Below are positions 1 through 10,294 of a DNA stretch of 64,000 nt, in pieces. Numbering within the stretch: the stretch's first letter is position 1; each line of letters begins with the position of its first letter. The stretch covers positions 6,473,814 through 6,537,813 of the forward strand of contig NZ_CP118164.1 of the NCBI RefSeq assembly GCF_028748185.1, in the 5' to 3' direction. The position numbers and the translations under genes are program-made. This DNA comes from Bremerella sp. P1 (lineage in GTDB: Bacteria; Planctomycetota; Planctomycetia; Pirellulales; Pirellulaceae). The notes below the pieces were generated by a model that ran no database searches, was not told the DNA's origin, and saw only the letters and a program-made list of their open reading frames with translations.

Positions 1-1722
1 GATTTCCGTACCACCTTCAAACCCGAATGGTTCCTTGGTATTGAAGATAGCCGTATTGCTTTCCTTGCGGCGGAACCCCTCGGTCGCCCAGCCACCCCCG
101 CCGGTTGTTTCTCCGTCGAAAGCGGCTTCGATTGGATGGCTTACTTGGGAATGATCCGCCTTGCCACTCACGATCTTCAAAGGAACTTCGTTCTCATCTG
201 GTGCGTTCAAAGGCCGTACAAACACTTCGAACTCGCTGAGCACGGCGTTGCCATTGTCGGCTCGGCCGGTACTGCCGGCCGGCGAGGCAACATCATCCCG
301 AATTGCTTCCAAACGTATTGCCTTCAGGTTTTGCCGATCCGTTTGGACTACGATCGTGTAGACATCTTGATTAGGGCGAGCACCTTCGGCCCGCAGCGAA
401 CCATCTTCCAGTTTGACGAGCTTCGATTGACCACTCGTCTTGAAATCAATCAACGTCGGAATGGTCCATGGCTGAATCGCACGTTGCTCTTCTTCCCAGA
501 TAGCCTGGGCCGAGTCCGCGGCGGTGTCATCATGTAACAGCCCCTGGTCGAGACTGGCGATCTGCTGATCGTATTCGCTCAACTTCGCGCGATTCTCTTC
601 ACTGATATGGGCGATCGCAGGCGGGACAGCGCCTCCGCGAATTCCGCCTCCTTCCGAAGTCTGATTAAAGAAATCGTACAACGCGAAATACTCGGTATGA
701 GTAATCGGGTCGAATTTATGCGTGTGGCAGCGACAACATGTGTAGGTCAGGCCAAGCCATACGGTGGCTGTCGTTTCCGTTCGATCGAAGACGTTCTCAA
801 CGCGGGTCTCCTCCGCAATTCTTCCTCCTTCGCCATTGTGCATATGATTCCGATTAAAGCCGGAAGCGATTATCTGAGCATGCGTGGCATTGGGTCTTTG
901 GTCTCCGGCCAGTTGATCGATTGTGAACTGGTCGAAAGGCATGTTGTCGTTCATGGCCTTCACCACCCAATCTCTCCATGGCCACATCGTGCGTTCCGGG
1001 TCGCCCTGGTAACCATTGGTATCTGCATAGCGAGCCGCATCAAGCCACGGCCATGCCATTCGTTCGCCGTAGTGCGGCGACGCTAAGAGTCGATCAACCA
1101 ACGTTTCGTACGCATCCGGTGAGTCGTCGTTGACAAATGCCTCAACTTCCTCAGGCGTGGGCGGCAAACCAATAAGATCGAGCGTTACGCGACGGATGAG
1201 TGTTCGCTTGTCGGCCTCTGGCGAAGGTCTCAGCCCTACTTGTTCCAGGCGAGCCAGTATGAACTGATCGATCGGATTGCGAACCCACTGCGACTTCTCA
1301 ACACGTGGAAGTTCCGGTCGTTTCGGCGCGACAAACGCCCAATGTGGCGACCAGGGAGCACCTTGTTCAATCCATGTTTTGATGAGGTCTGCCTCTCGCT
1401 TTGTCAGATGCGGTTTTTTGGCATCTGGCGGAGGCATCTGGAGCGACTCGTCATTGGTCACAACGCGTAAGAGAAGTTCGCTCTCGTCAGGTTTTCCGGG
1501 AACGATCGGGATGCTCCCAGAATCGGCTTCCGCAATAGCACCTTCGCGTACGTCGAGTCGGAATCCGCCGTAGCGTTCCTCTTCGTCCGGACCATGACAT
1601 TGAAAACAGCGATCCGAAAGAATCGGGCGGATTTGTCGATTGAAATCAATTCGATCTTCAGCCGTCGCTGTCGCGCATAGGAGCGCCACCAGTGGCAAAC
1701 TATATAAGAGGCGATGCCGCAT
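1..1722 (-). CDS. DUF1549-type (PSCyt1/PSCyt2) planctomycete cytochrome protein, C-terminus cut by window
   Basis: The reading frame runs unbroken from an ATG at 1722 to base 1, so 574 codons are seen and the C-terminal part lies outside the window. Residues 1-21 form a Sec signal peptide. A first haem-binding CxxCH lies at C39-H43 in a PSCyt1-type domain with the usual MPP segment near residue 96. The DUF1549 domain follows at about 145-355 and carries a second CxxCH at C329-H333, followed by HKFDPI. From about 400 the sequence is beta-rich and looks like the start of a discoidin-like insert. Known proteins of this kind continue into DUF1553. They are exported, probably c-type haem proteins of unknown substrate. 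No Shine-Dalgarno sequence is visible before the ATG, and no alternative start is better. Confidence 0.9.
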   Translation of the reverse strand, partial: MRHRLLYSLPLVALLCATATAEDRIDFNRQIRPILSDRCFQCHGPDEEERYGGFRLDVREGAIAEADSGSIPIVPGKPDESELLLRVVTNDESLQMPPPDAKKPHLTKREADLIKTWIEQGAPWSPHWAFVAPKRPELPRVEKSQWVRNPIDQFILARLEQVGLRPSPEADKRTLIRRVTLDLIGLPPTPEEVEAFVNDDSPDAYETLVDRLLASPHYGERMAWPWLDAARYADTNGYQGDPERTMWPWRDWVVKAMNDNMPFDQFTIDQLAGDQRPNATHAQIIASGFNRNHMHNGEGGRIAEETRVENVFDRTETTATVWLGLTYTCCRCHTHKFDPITHTEYFALYDFFNQTSEGGGIRGGAVPPAIAHISEENRAKLSEYDQQIASLDQGLLHDDTAADSAQAIWEEEQRAIQPWTIPTLIDFKTSGQSKLVKLEDGSLRAEGARPNQDVYTIVVQTDRQNLKAIRLEAIRDDVASPAGSTGRADNGNAVLSEFEVFVRPLNAPDENEVPLKIVSGKADHSQVSHPIEAAFDGETTGGGGWATEGFRRKESNTAIFNTKEPFGFEGGTEI

Positions 1723-1902
1723 AACTGAATCGGGCACTTTGAGGTAGGACAAATGAAAGGACACGCTCAGCACACTTGGTATTCAAGCACTTAAGCATAT
1801 CACAACCATATTAGCAGATCAGGCGATCAATGGCCTACAGAAATCTCATTTTTGTTCTGCCCACTTCCTTTCGCTAGCTATCTACGAAGCGATCGTCCCA
1901 GA

Positions 1903-2769
1903 TCAATCGACATCATGAGATGCCTCAGGCAGCATCGACAATGCCCCTATCAAGAAGCAAACGGCACCTTGTAGCGTAAATGCCACCGATAAGGTCATAC
2001 GCAGTGGATTGGGCTGGCCGGGCAGCCCAATCGCCAGAACTGCCGAGATCATGAAACCAACGCACCCCAGCAGGTTTGTGAAAGTAATACACCAGGACAG
2101 GTCTCTCGGTTTCCAAGCCCAATAGGCATGACATACTTCGATCAATGCGAGGTAGCCTGAAAACAGAAAGAGAATGGACCCGATGAAATTGGGAATCCAA
2201 ACCAGCAGGTCTTGCCCGAACCAAGAGAGGGAAGGGATCATCGCATCAAACGTATTGAAGTTAAACAATACGGTGCCGGCAAACTGCGACGCGCAACTTA
2301 ACCAACCGATGTCGTGGGGACGCCAGCCGAAGAAGGCTGGCTGGTTGTTTACGGCCTTCGCCTCTGAAGGTAGTGGGTCTGTATTGGCAGCTTGGTACAG
2401 CTGCAGGTACGCCGCGAGAGTGAACGGAACGGAGCCGAGAAAGTAAATTACATTCGCCGCAGATGTACCCACATCGAGCAAACAAAGAATGCTCGCGCTG
2501 CAGAAAAACACCGCACCGATCGCAAACAACACTCCAATCCACCAGTTCAATTCCTGGGGAAGCCATGCTCCATGCGAGATCAAACGCGAAAGGAGCTTCA
2601 ACCCTAGCGGTCCGGGGCGGAGTAGCTTCTTACGGTGGTGACGCGAATGCCAATCCTGGAGCAGCCCTCCAGGATGTCGGAACACGCGATGCGTCTTAAA
2701 GGGAAACGGCCCGCTCGCTTCGATGCATTCGGGCATCCCCCGTGAATCATCAACTTGATCCATACTCAT
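1903..2769 (-). CDS. Multi-pass inner-membrane protein, YrhK-like pattern
   Basis: A 288-residue protein with about 90 soluble residues at the N-terminus and then pairs of hydrophobic helices up to the C-terminus. Three segments begin with a similar polar-aromatic pattern (LPQELNWWIG, WRPHDIGWLS, WKPRDLSWCI), each followed by a helix rich in glycine and phenylalanine, so the protein looks built from repeats. The pattern resembles the small YrhK family, but I am not certain of that assignment. It starts 3 bp after the stop of the glutamate decarboxylase gene, so the two are very likely co-transcribed. No transporter signature was recognised. A second in-frame ATG lies at 2763. Confidence 0.75.
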   Translation of the reverse strand: MSMDQVDDSRGMPECIEASGPFPFKTHRVFRHPGGLLQDWHSRHHRKKLLRPGPLGLKLLSRLISHGAWLPQELNWWIGVLFAIGAVFFCSASILCLLDVGTSAANVIYFLGSVPFTLAAYLQLYQAANTDPLPSEAKAVNNQPAFFGWRPHDIGWLSCASQFAGTVLFNFNTFDAMIPSLSWFGQDLLVWIPNFIGSILFLFSGYLALIEVCHAYWAWKPRDLSWCITFTNLLGCVGFMISAVLAIGLPGQPNPLRMTLSVAFTLQGAVCFLIGALSMLPEASHDVD

Positions 2770-2772
2770 CGA

Positions 2773-4170
<1,398 letters not shown>

Positions 4171-4489
4171 CGTCTCTATCTCCTCGTTAAACATCGATGG
4201 TCGTGAATCCCAGGCACTCAACAGCGCGGCTCCATCATACACCATCGGACAAATCCGGTTGTGAAGCTAAATGCTTTACGCATTAAGATTCCGAGGTGCC
4301 ACGCATTTCCCGATTAGGTACCAAGAAGGCGGTTTCAACGAAAAACATGAGAAATGTGATTCACATTTCCAGGGAGAACTCCTAAACTCGAGGTACGGCA
4401 ACGATGCTTGCTTCCAATTCGCCCCATTTCCTTCCTTTCGCAATCTGCGAACTTTCTCAACTGTCTCCTTACCGTACCACTGCTTCGCC
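4171..4489. other. Divergent intergenic region between gadB and the propeller/cytochrome gene
   Basis: This 319-bp spacer separates two divergent genes, so it should hold both promoters. I see no convincing coding sequence: open frames extend into it from both sides but lack family similarity and are explained by start choice. The notable element is the perfect 9-bp inverted repeat at 4351-4369, listed separately. No terminator-like hairpin with a T-tract was found. Confidence 0.6.
4351..4369. promoter_or_regulatory. 19-bp palindrome, candidate operator
   Basis: The sequence is GAAATGTGA-T-TCACATTTC, two perfect 9-bp arms around a single base. It lies 121 bp before the ATG of the plus-strand gene and 181 bp before that of gadB, so a bound protein could act on either. 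The TGTGA/TCACA cores recall CRP half sites, but the spacing (1 instead of 6) does not fit CRP. The binding protein is unknown. Confidence 0.45.
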
Positions 4490-7456
4490 ATGATGATACC
4501 ACGTTATATCTTCTACAAGTTGCCAACCTTGGTCGTTAGTGGCCTGCTGTTGCTGCTTCCTCTGGCATGTTTTGCGGGTGAGCCTGACTACAAGGACCAA
4601 TTGCTGCCCGTTCCCCCGAAGCAGCCAACCGAGGCGATTGAGAGCTTTCAGCTAGCCGATGGTTTTCGTATCGAGTTGGCCGCGGCCGAGCCTAATGTGG
4701 TTGATCCTGTCGCCATGGCGTTTGATGCCGATGGTCGTCTGTTTGTCATCGAGATGCGTGGCTATTCCGAAGACGACGGCGAAATCCTCGGCCGTGTACG
4801 AATGCTCGAAGACGAAAACGACGACGGCACATACGAGAAAAGTACCGTTTTCGCGGAAGGATTCTCGTGGCCGACCGCTATATGCTGTACACGCGGAGGC
4901 ATTCTCGTGGGCGCCGCTCCGGATATTCTTTGGCTGAAAGATACCGATGGGGATGGCAAGGCAGACGAGCGACAAGTTGTCTTTACTGGTTTCAATAAGT
5001 CAAACGTGCAAGGACTTCTTAATACGTTCAAGTGGGGACTTGATAACCGTATTCACGGCGTCACAAGTTCAAGTGGAGGAAACGTACAGAAGGTCGTTGA
5101 CGGGAAACCAACTGGCGAACCAATTCCGTTGCGGGGACGTGACTTCTCGATCGATCCGCTCACCATGGACATGATCGCGATCAGTGGCGGCGGTCAGCAT
5201 GGGATGAGTATGAACAGCTGGGGAGAAAAGTTTACGTGCAGCAATAGCGATCATTTGCAGCAGATTGTCTTCGAGGACCGATATCTGGCACGTAATCCTT
5301 ATCTAAGCGCATCCTCCGTTCGGCGGAGTATCGCGCAAGATGGCCCGCAGGCCGAAGTCTATCGAACGAGCCCAGTTGAAGCGTGGCGTGTTATCCGAAC
5401 GAAACTTCGTGCGGACAAAATTGTCCCTGGCATTGTCGAAGGGGGAGGGCGTCCGGCAGGCTACTTCACCGGAGCGACCGGTGCCACCATCTTCCGTGGA
5501 GATGCGTGGCCGAAGCAATTTCTGGGCATGGCAATTATCGGCGATGTCGGTAGCAACCTGATTCACCGCAAGAAGCTCATCGAACACGGAGTCGCCTACC
5601 AAGGCCAGCGAATTGATGAAGGTGAAGAGTTCATTTCCTCCAGCGATATCTGGTTTCGCCCCGTTCAATATGCCAACGCTCCGGATGGATCGCTCTATGT
5701 CGCGGACATGTATCGAGAGGTAATCGAACACCCCAAGTCACTTCCTCCGATGATCAAGAAGCATCTTGACCTTACCAGTGGCCGAGATAGTGGTCGAATC
5801 TATCGCGTAATCGCCAGCGACGCCCAGCGGCGACCAACGCCTCGTATGACCCAAATGCCGACCGCTGAATTGATTTCTCTGCTCAATCATCCGAATTCGT
5901 GGCACCGCGAAACGGCCGCCAGGCTCATTTACGAACGCCAGGATTTCACGGTGGTACCACTACTTGAAACGAGCGTTACCAGTGCATCACTCCCTGAAGG
6001 TCGAGTCGTCTCACTCACAGCGCTGGCTGGCTTGAAGACGCTGTCGGCCGACATATTGCTCGCCGCTCTCAAGGATGAGCACCCACGTGTTCGCCAGCAA
6101 GCCGTTCGATTTGCCGAACCGCTACTGAAGAACTCTCCGGAACTGCAAAAACAGGTTACTAGTCTTGTCGATGATTCCGATGTGCATGTCCGGTTTCAAT
6201 TGGCTCTTGCGGCCGGCTACCTTCCAGATGATGACAAGGTCAACGTGCTTAAGCGACTTGCCATTTTAGATGGAGCTGACCACGATTTCCTCACCGCTAT
6301 TCAAAGTTCCCTATCAACAAGCGCTGGGCCATTACTAGCCGAGCTTGCTGGGCAGCGTGCTGGCCCGAAGCAATTGCTTTCATCCCTCGCTCGCCAGATT
6401 GGCAAGCAGCAGCGACCAGAAGACATTGCGGTCGTGGCGAAGCTACTCTCGGAGCTGAGTCGTGACCAACCTGAGGTCTTTCAGCTAGTGATTACCCATC
6501 TCGACGCAGCTTCTGGCAGTTCTTTAGCCCAACAGTTGGCCAAAGCCACCCGTGGTGAGTCAGAAGCCGTTATCCAGAAGATGATCGATCAAGCCCAGGC
6601 CACCTTAAAGAAGCGTGATTCCCCGTTAGAAGAACGCCTCCGTGCCATCGATGTCCTTCCCTTTGGCAAGTTGGATTCGACGATCTTTGGTGGGTTGTTA
6701 GAACCTTCTCAGCCGCTGGCAATTCAGGACGCATCCTTGAGAGCAATGCGGCGATTCGATGACCCTCAAGTAGCAACATTGATCGTTACTCACTGGCCAA
6801 GCATGGCACCTGGAATGCGGACAAAGGCCGCACAGCTTCTCAGTACGAGAACAAGTTGGGTTGGCATTCTTCTGGATGCGATCCACGACAACTCGATTCC
6901 AGCGGCTGACATCGACTTACCGCAATTGGCAAAACTAAAACCGCTCCTTTCGGAAGAACGTCGTAAGCAGATTGACTCGCTCATGAATCGCCAAACCAAT
7001 TCCGATAGAGCCGATATTGTCCAAGCGTATCGCTCGTCACTCACGATGGCGGGAGATAAAGACCGGGGCAGAAACGTGTTCAACAAGCACTGTACGGCCT
7101 GCCATCAGCTCAATGGCGAAGGGCATCCCATCGGTCCGAACCTAGCCGCTATGAAGAACCGAGGAGCCGAGGCAATTCTGGTAAACGTCTTGAATCCCAA
7201 CGCGGAAGTCAATCCACAATACATGAACTACCTCTGCCTGACGAGCGACGGACGAACCATTTCCGGGGTCATCACGAACGAGACAGCCACGAGCATTACG
7301 CTTGTTCAAGCAGATAATAAGTCAGAAACCATTCTTCGGATCGATATCGACCAACTCAGAAGCACGGGCGTCTCGTTGATGCCAGAAGGCCTCGAAAAGG
7401 TGATCGATCCGCAGGCCATGTCTGACCTCCTGAACTACATTACTGATTCCAAATGA
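4490..7456 (+). CDS. PVC-type haem protein: dehydrogenase-like beta-propeller, HEAT repeats and cytochrome c domain
   Basis: An exported 988-residue protein with three parts. The N-terminal propeller (about 45-470) is of the TIGR02604 membrane-bound dehydrogenase type, with VVDPVAMAFDADGRLFVIEM at its start and DSGRIYRV at its end. A helical HEAT-like segment follows at about 485-780. A C-terminal cytochrome c domain has CTACH at C868-H872, followed by GPNL and a TIGR02603-type tail. I start at 4490 because it gives a clean signal peptide (LLLLLPLACFA); a second ATG follows at once at 4493. The frame is open further upstream, but that part resembles no leader. The family is common in Planctomycetes and is thought to oxidise sugars or alcohols with electron transfer to the haem; the substrate is unknown. 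Probably co-transcribed with the next gene, 63 bp on. Confidence 0.9.
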   Translation: MMIPRYIFYKLPTLVVSGLLLLLPLACFAGEPDYKDQLLPVPPKQPTEAIESFQLADGFRIELAAAEPNVVDPVAMAFDADGRLFVIEMRGYSEDDGEILGRVRMLEDENDDGTYEKSTVFAEGFSWPTAICCTRGGILVGAAPDILWLKDTDGDGKADERQVVFTGFNKSNVQGLLNTFKWGLDNRIHGVTSSSGGNVQKVVDGKPTGEPIPLRGRDFSIDPLTMDMIAISGGGQHGMSMNSWGEKFTCSNSDHLQQIVFEDRYLARNPYLSASSVRRSIAQDGPQAEVYRTSPVEAWRVIRTKLRADKIVPGIVEGGGRPAGYFTGATGATIFRGDAWPKQFLGMAIIGDVGSNLIHRKKLIEHGVAYQGQRIDEGEEFISSSDIWFRPVQYANAPDGSLYVADMYREVIEHPKSLPPMIKKHLDLTSGRDSGRIYRVIASDAQRRPTPRMTQMPTAELISLLNHPNSWHRETAARLIYERQDFTVVPLLETSVTSASLPEGRVVSLTALAGLKTLSADILLAALKDEHPRVRQQAVRFAEPLLKNSPELQKQVTSLVDDSDVHVRFQLALAAGYLPDDDKVNVLKRLAILDGADHDFLTAIQSSLSTSAGPLLAELAGQRAGPKQLLSSLARQIGKQQRPEDIAVVAKLLSELSRDQPEVFQLVITHLDAASGSSLAQQLAKATRGESEAVIQKMIDQAQATLKKRDSPLEERLRAIDVLPFGKLDSTIFGGLLEPSQPLAIQDASLRAMRRFDDPQVATLIVTHWPSMAPGMRTKAAQLLSTRTSWVGILLDAIHDNSIPAADIDLPQLAKLKPLLSEERRKQIDSLMNRQTNSDRADIVQAYRSSLTMAGDKDRGRNVFNKHCTACHQLNGEGHPIGPNLAAMKNRGAEAILVNVLNPNAEVNPQYMNYLCLTSDGRTISGVITNETATSITLVQADNKSETILRIDIDQLRSTGVSLMPEGLEKVIDPQAMSDLLNYITDSK

Positions 7457-7519
7457 CCTTTGAACATTCCTACAGATAACAAGCACACTTTTGCTGACCT
7501 GGTTTCAAGGATCTTTTCC

Positions 7520-8905
7520 ATGACACTCGCCAGAACTCCTTCCGTTTTGATGATCCTTCTACTGACCCTTGCGTTTGCCGCAATTCCGCTGACCGGCCTA
7601 CACGCCGAGGCCTTAAAGGTTGCGACATTCAAAGTCGACGCATCCCCGCCAGTTGGAAGCCCTCTCGCGTACGATCCAGCCAAGGGGATCCAAATGCCAC
7701 TCTCTTTCCGGGGCATCATTCTGCAAGGACGAGATACGTACGTCCTTTGCTCGGTCGACTGGCTTGGCGTATCAAGCGATTCGCAAAAGGGTTTTAAACA
7801 AGCTATTGCCGAAGCGGTCGACACCGAACCAAAGTATGTCGTGATTCATGCAATTCACCAGCACGATGCTCCCCGCTGTGACGCAACCACTCAGGCCGTC
7901 TTTGATGAGTTCGACTTAGACTACGACATGTTCGATCTGAAGTTCATCGAAGAGATCCAAACCAAAGCGGCAACTGCGGCGAAGCAGTCGCTCACAACCT
8001 TGGAAACGGTAACGCACATCGGGACCGGGCAGGCAGAGATTGAAAAGGTTGCCTCTAACCGTCGAATCCTTGGACCGGACGGTAAGGTGAAGTATGTCCG
8101 ATATACGGCGACCAAAGACCCAGTCGTTCGCGCACAGCCGATTGGGACAATCGATCCATTGTGCAAGGCAATCAGCTTTTGGAATGACGACCGCCCTTTG
8201 GCGGTGATGACCTACTACGCGACCCACCCGCAAAGCTACTACCGAACGGGTCTCGCCAATCCAGATTTCCCTGGCATGGCCCGTAATGCCCGCGAAGAGA
8301 AGACCGACACGTTCCATATTCACTTCAATGGCGCCGGTGGCAATATTGGGGCGGGCAAATGGAACGATGGCGCAAGAGCGAATCGCGCGGTATTGGCCAA
8401 GCGAGTCGAAGACGGGATGCAGCATGCCTGGGAAGCCACCGAGAAGCAACCAATCCACGCGGAAGATGTGACCATGGAATCTGTCGATGTGCTTCTTCCG
8501 CTATCTCCTTTCATTCAGAAAGAAGAGGCAATTCGCGAGCTAGAGAATAAGGAGCTCGATCGTTTGACCCACTTCCGTGCCGCTCGCGAATTGGCGTGGC
8601 TGCGCCGTCACGAAGCAGGCGACGCCATCGCGATTCAGTGCCTGGCCATCGGTGATGCAAGAATCCTACACATGCCAGGCGAGTTATTCGTCGAATATCA
8701 GCTGGCGGCTCAAAAGCTTCGGCCTGATCTGTTTGTCGCCATGGCCGCGTATGGCGACTACGCCCCAGGCTACATTGGCACCGAGGTCTCTTACGGAGAA
8801 GGTGGCTACGAAACGAGCCGCACCGCCTCGCGCGTATCTGGCCGATCGGAACAGGTCTTGATGGGCGCTATCACCAAGCTGCTGCAAGACCATTCCGAGA
8901 AATAG
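7520..8905 (+). CDS. Secreted neutral/alkaline ceramidase-like protein
   Basis: A 461-residue protein with a Sec signal peptide ending near LHAEA. The early pattern of strand, glycine-rich turn and VLCSVDWLG, followed by HAIHQHDAPRCD, resembles the N-terminal domain of neutral/alkaline non-lysosomal ceramidases, where such histidines bind zinc. Further candidates are YYATHPQSYY and FNGAGGNIG; HIHFNG lies close by. The C-terminus carries MPGELFVEYQ and the glycine/tyrosine-rich AYGDYAPGYIGTE, also typical of this group in Planctomycetes. The start at 7520 is chosen because AAGGA lies 8 nt upstream and the signal peptide follows directly. True substrates of the planctomycete proteins are unknown. 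The stop abuts the stop of the convergent DUF1552 gene with no base between. Confidence 0.8.
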   Translation: MTLARTPSVLMILLLTLAFAAIPLTGLHAEALKVATFKVDASPPVGSPLAYDPAKGIQMPLSFRGIILQGRDTYVLCSVDWLGVSSDSQKGFKQAIAEAVDTEPKYVVIHAIHQHDAPRCDATTQAVFDEFDLDYDMFDLKFIEEIQTKAATAAKQSLTTLETVTHIGTGQAEIEKVASNRRILGPDGKVKYVRYTATKDPVVRAQPIGTIDPLCKAISFWNDDRPLAVMTYYATHPQSYYRTGLANPDFPGMARNAREEKTDTFHIHFNGAGGNIGAGKWNDGARANRAVLAKRVEDGMQHAWEATEKQPIHAEDVTMESVDVLLPLSPFIQKEEAIRELENKELDRLTHFRAARELAWLRRHEAGDAIAIQCLAIGDARILHMPGELFVEYQLAAQKLRPDLFVAMAAYGDYAPGYIGTEVSYGEGGYETSRTASRVSGRSEQVLMGAITKLLQDHSEK

Positions 8906-10261
8906 TTAGGCCAAGTCCTTCAACGGCCCCGTGCTATCTCCGAATGCTTCCACTTCGACTCCCATGCGATCGAGCATCGCATGGTAAAGATTGCATAGCG
9001 GCACCTGACCTTCGGCTGGCAGGTGACGTCCTGAGTTCAAGCTTTGTCCACCACGACCTCCCAAGAGAATCGGGAGGTTATCCGGATCGTGGCGGTTTCC
9101 GTCCGACATACTGGAACCGAACAGGATCATGCAATTGTCCAGCAGGGTCCCGTCACCTTCCTTGATGCTTCGCAGCTTAGTTAACATTTGGGCAAACTGT
9201 TCGACGTGCCAACGATTGATGCGTTGATACTGTTCGATCTTTTCCTTCTTATTTTCATGGTGCGACAGCTCGTGATGCCCACCACGAACGCCGTCAAGGA
9301 AAGAAAAGTTTCTGCCAGATACGTCGTTGGCAAACATCAGCGACGCAACACGTGTGGAATCCGTCTGAAACGCTAGAACGATCAGATCCAGCATGATGGA
9401 AATATGTTCGCGAAAGTCACCAGGCACGCCAGGACGAGACGCGGCTAGAACATGATCATCCACGTCTGGTTGCCAGTCACCATTTTCCCCCTTGGTCGCG
9501 AACTCGATTCGCTTTTCCACTGCCCGGACCGAATCGAGGTATTCGTCCATCTTAAATTGGTCGTCACGACCAAGCTTGGGGCGGAGACGCCGCGCATCCT
9601 CCAACACATAGTCTAGTAAGTTACGATAAGACTCTGCCTTGGCGGAATCGGGAGTTAGCGTCTTCCCGAACAAGCGTTCGTAGACGAGACGTGGATTGAT
9701 CTCCTTGGCCACTGGTCGAGTCGGAGATTGCCACGAGATGTGCGAACCATACAGTCTCGTATAACCGACGTTGCTATCAATTCCGCTAATCACCGGTTCG
9801 GTCCCGAGCTCCAGCGAGGGCAGGGGAGTGAACTGGCCGGTATGCTGGGCCATCAACTGGTCGACCGAGATTCCCCCGCTACTGATATCCTTGCCGGTTG
9901 TCTTGGTAACCGGCATACCAGTCAGGAAGTTTGCCGTCTTCGCGTAGTGACCATCTCCACCGTGACTGTGCTTCTTATCGAGCCCCGTCAATACAAGTAC
10001 ATCCTTACGCACGTCTGCCAGTGGCTTCAGCGATGGGGTGAGCTCGTAATTGTCGCCCGACTCTTTCGGGATCCAATCTTTCTCCCAGACCCCATTAGGA
10101 AAGTACAGAAACGCAGAACGCACCGGTGGACCGCTGGCTTCGGCCGCCCTGGCAACTCTTGGGGCAAGCGACGGCATCCACGGCAAACTTAGCGCAACAC
10201 CGCATCCTTGCAGGAAACGACGACGCGAAAGAGTCTTGGCGGATTGAATATGTTTTCTCAT
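8906..10261 (-). CDS. DUF1552 Tat-exported protein (pair 1)
   Basis: A 451-residue protein of the DUF1552 family. It has a twin-arginine leader (SRRRFLQG at 12-19) followed by a hydrophobic stretch, so export in folded form is expected. The family signature HxxSHH is seen as HHELSHHEN at 329-337, preceded by LAFQTDSTRV at 296-305. The C-terminus has the usual ILLGG(R/G)GG and LLDNCMILFGSSM segments. DUF1552 proteins resemble sulfatase/phosphatase-fold DUF1501 proteins and in Planctomycetes almost always follow a DUF1592 gene, as here (33-bp gap). The molecular function is unknown. This gene ends the long minus-strand run that begins upstream at about 25 kb. Confidence 0.92.
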   Translation of the reverse strand: MRKHIQSAKTLSRRRFLQGCGVALSLPWMPSLAPRVARAAEASGPPVRSAFLYFPNGVWEKDWIPKESGDNYELTPSLKPLADVRKDVLVLTGLDKKHSHGGDGHYAKTANFLTGMPVTKTTGKDISSGGISVDQLMAQHTGQFTPLPSLELGTEPVISGIDSNVGYTRLYGSHISWQSPTRPVAKEINPRLVYERLFGKTLTPDSAKAESYRNLLDYVLEDARRLRPKLGRDDQFKMDEYLDSVRAVEKRIEFATKGENGDWQPDVDDHVLAASRPGVPGDFREHISIMLDLIVLAFQTDSTRVASLMFANDVSGRNFSFLDGVRGGHHELSHHENKKEKIEQYQRINRWHVEQFAQMLTKLRSIKEGDGTLLDNCMILFGSSMSDGNRHDPDNLPILLGGRGGQSLNSGRHLPAEGQVPLCNLYHAMLDRMGVEVEAFGDSTGPLKDLA

Positions 10262-10294
10262 GGCAACCGTTCCGGTCAGTGAAAATCTCTGCTC

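Noticed and set aside
4351-4369. CRP/FNR-type binding site
   Set aside because: The half sites resemble TGTGA/TCACA but the spacer is 1 bp instead of 6, so a CRP site is not supported.
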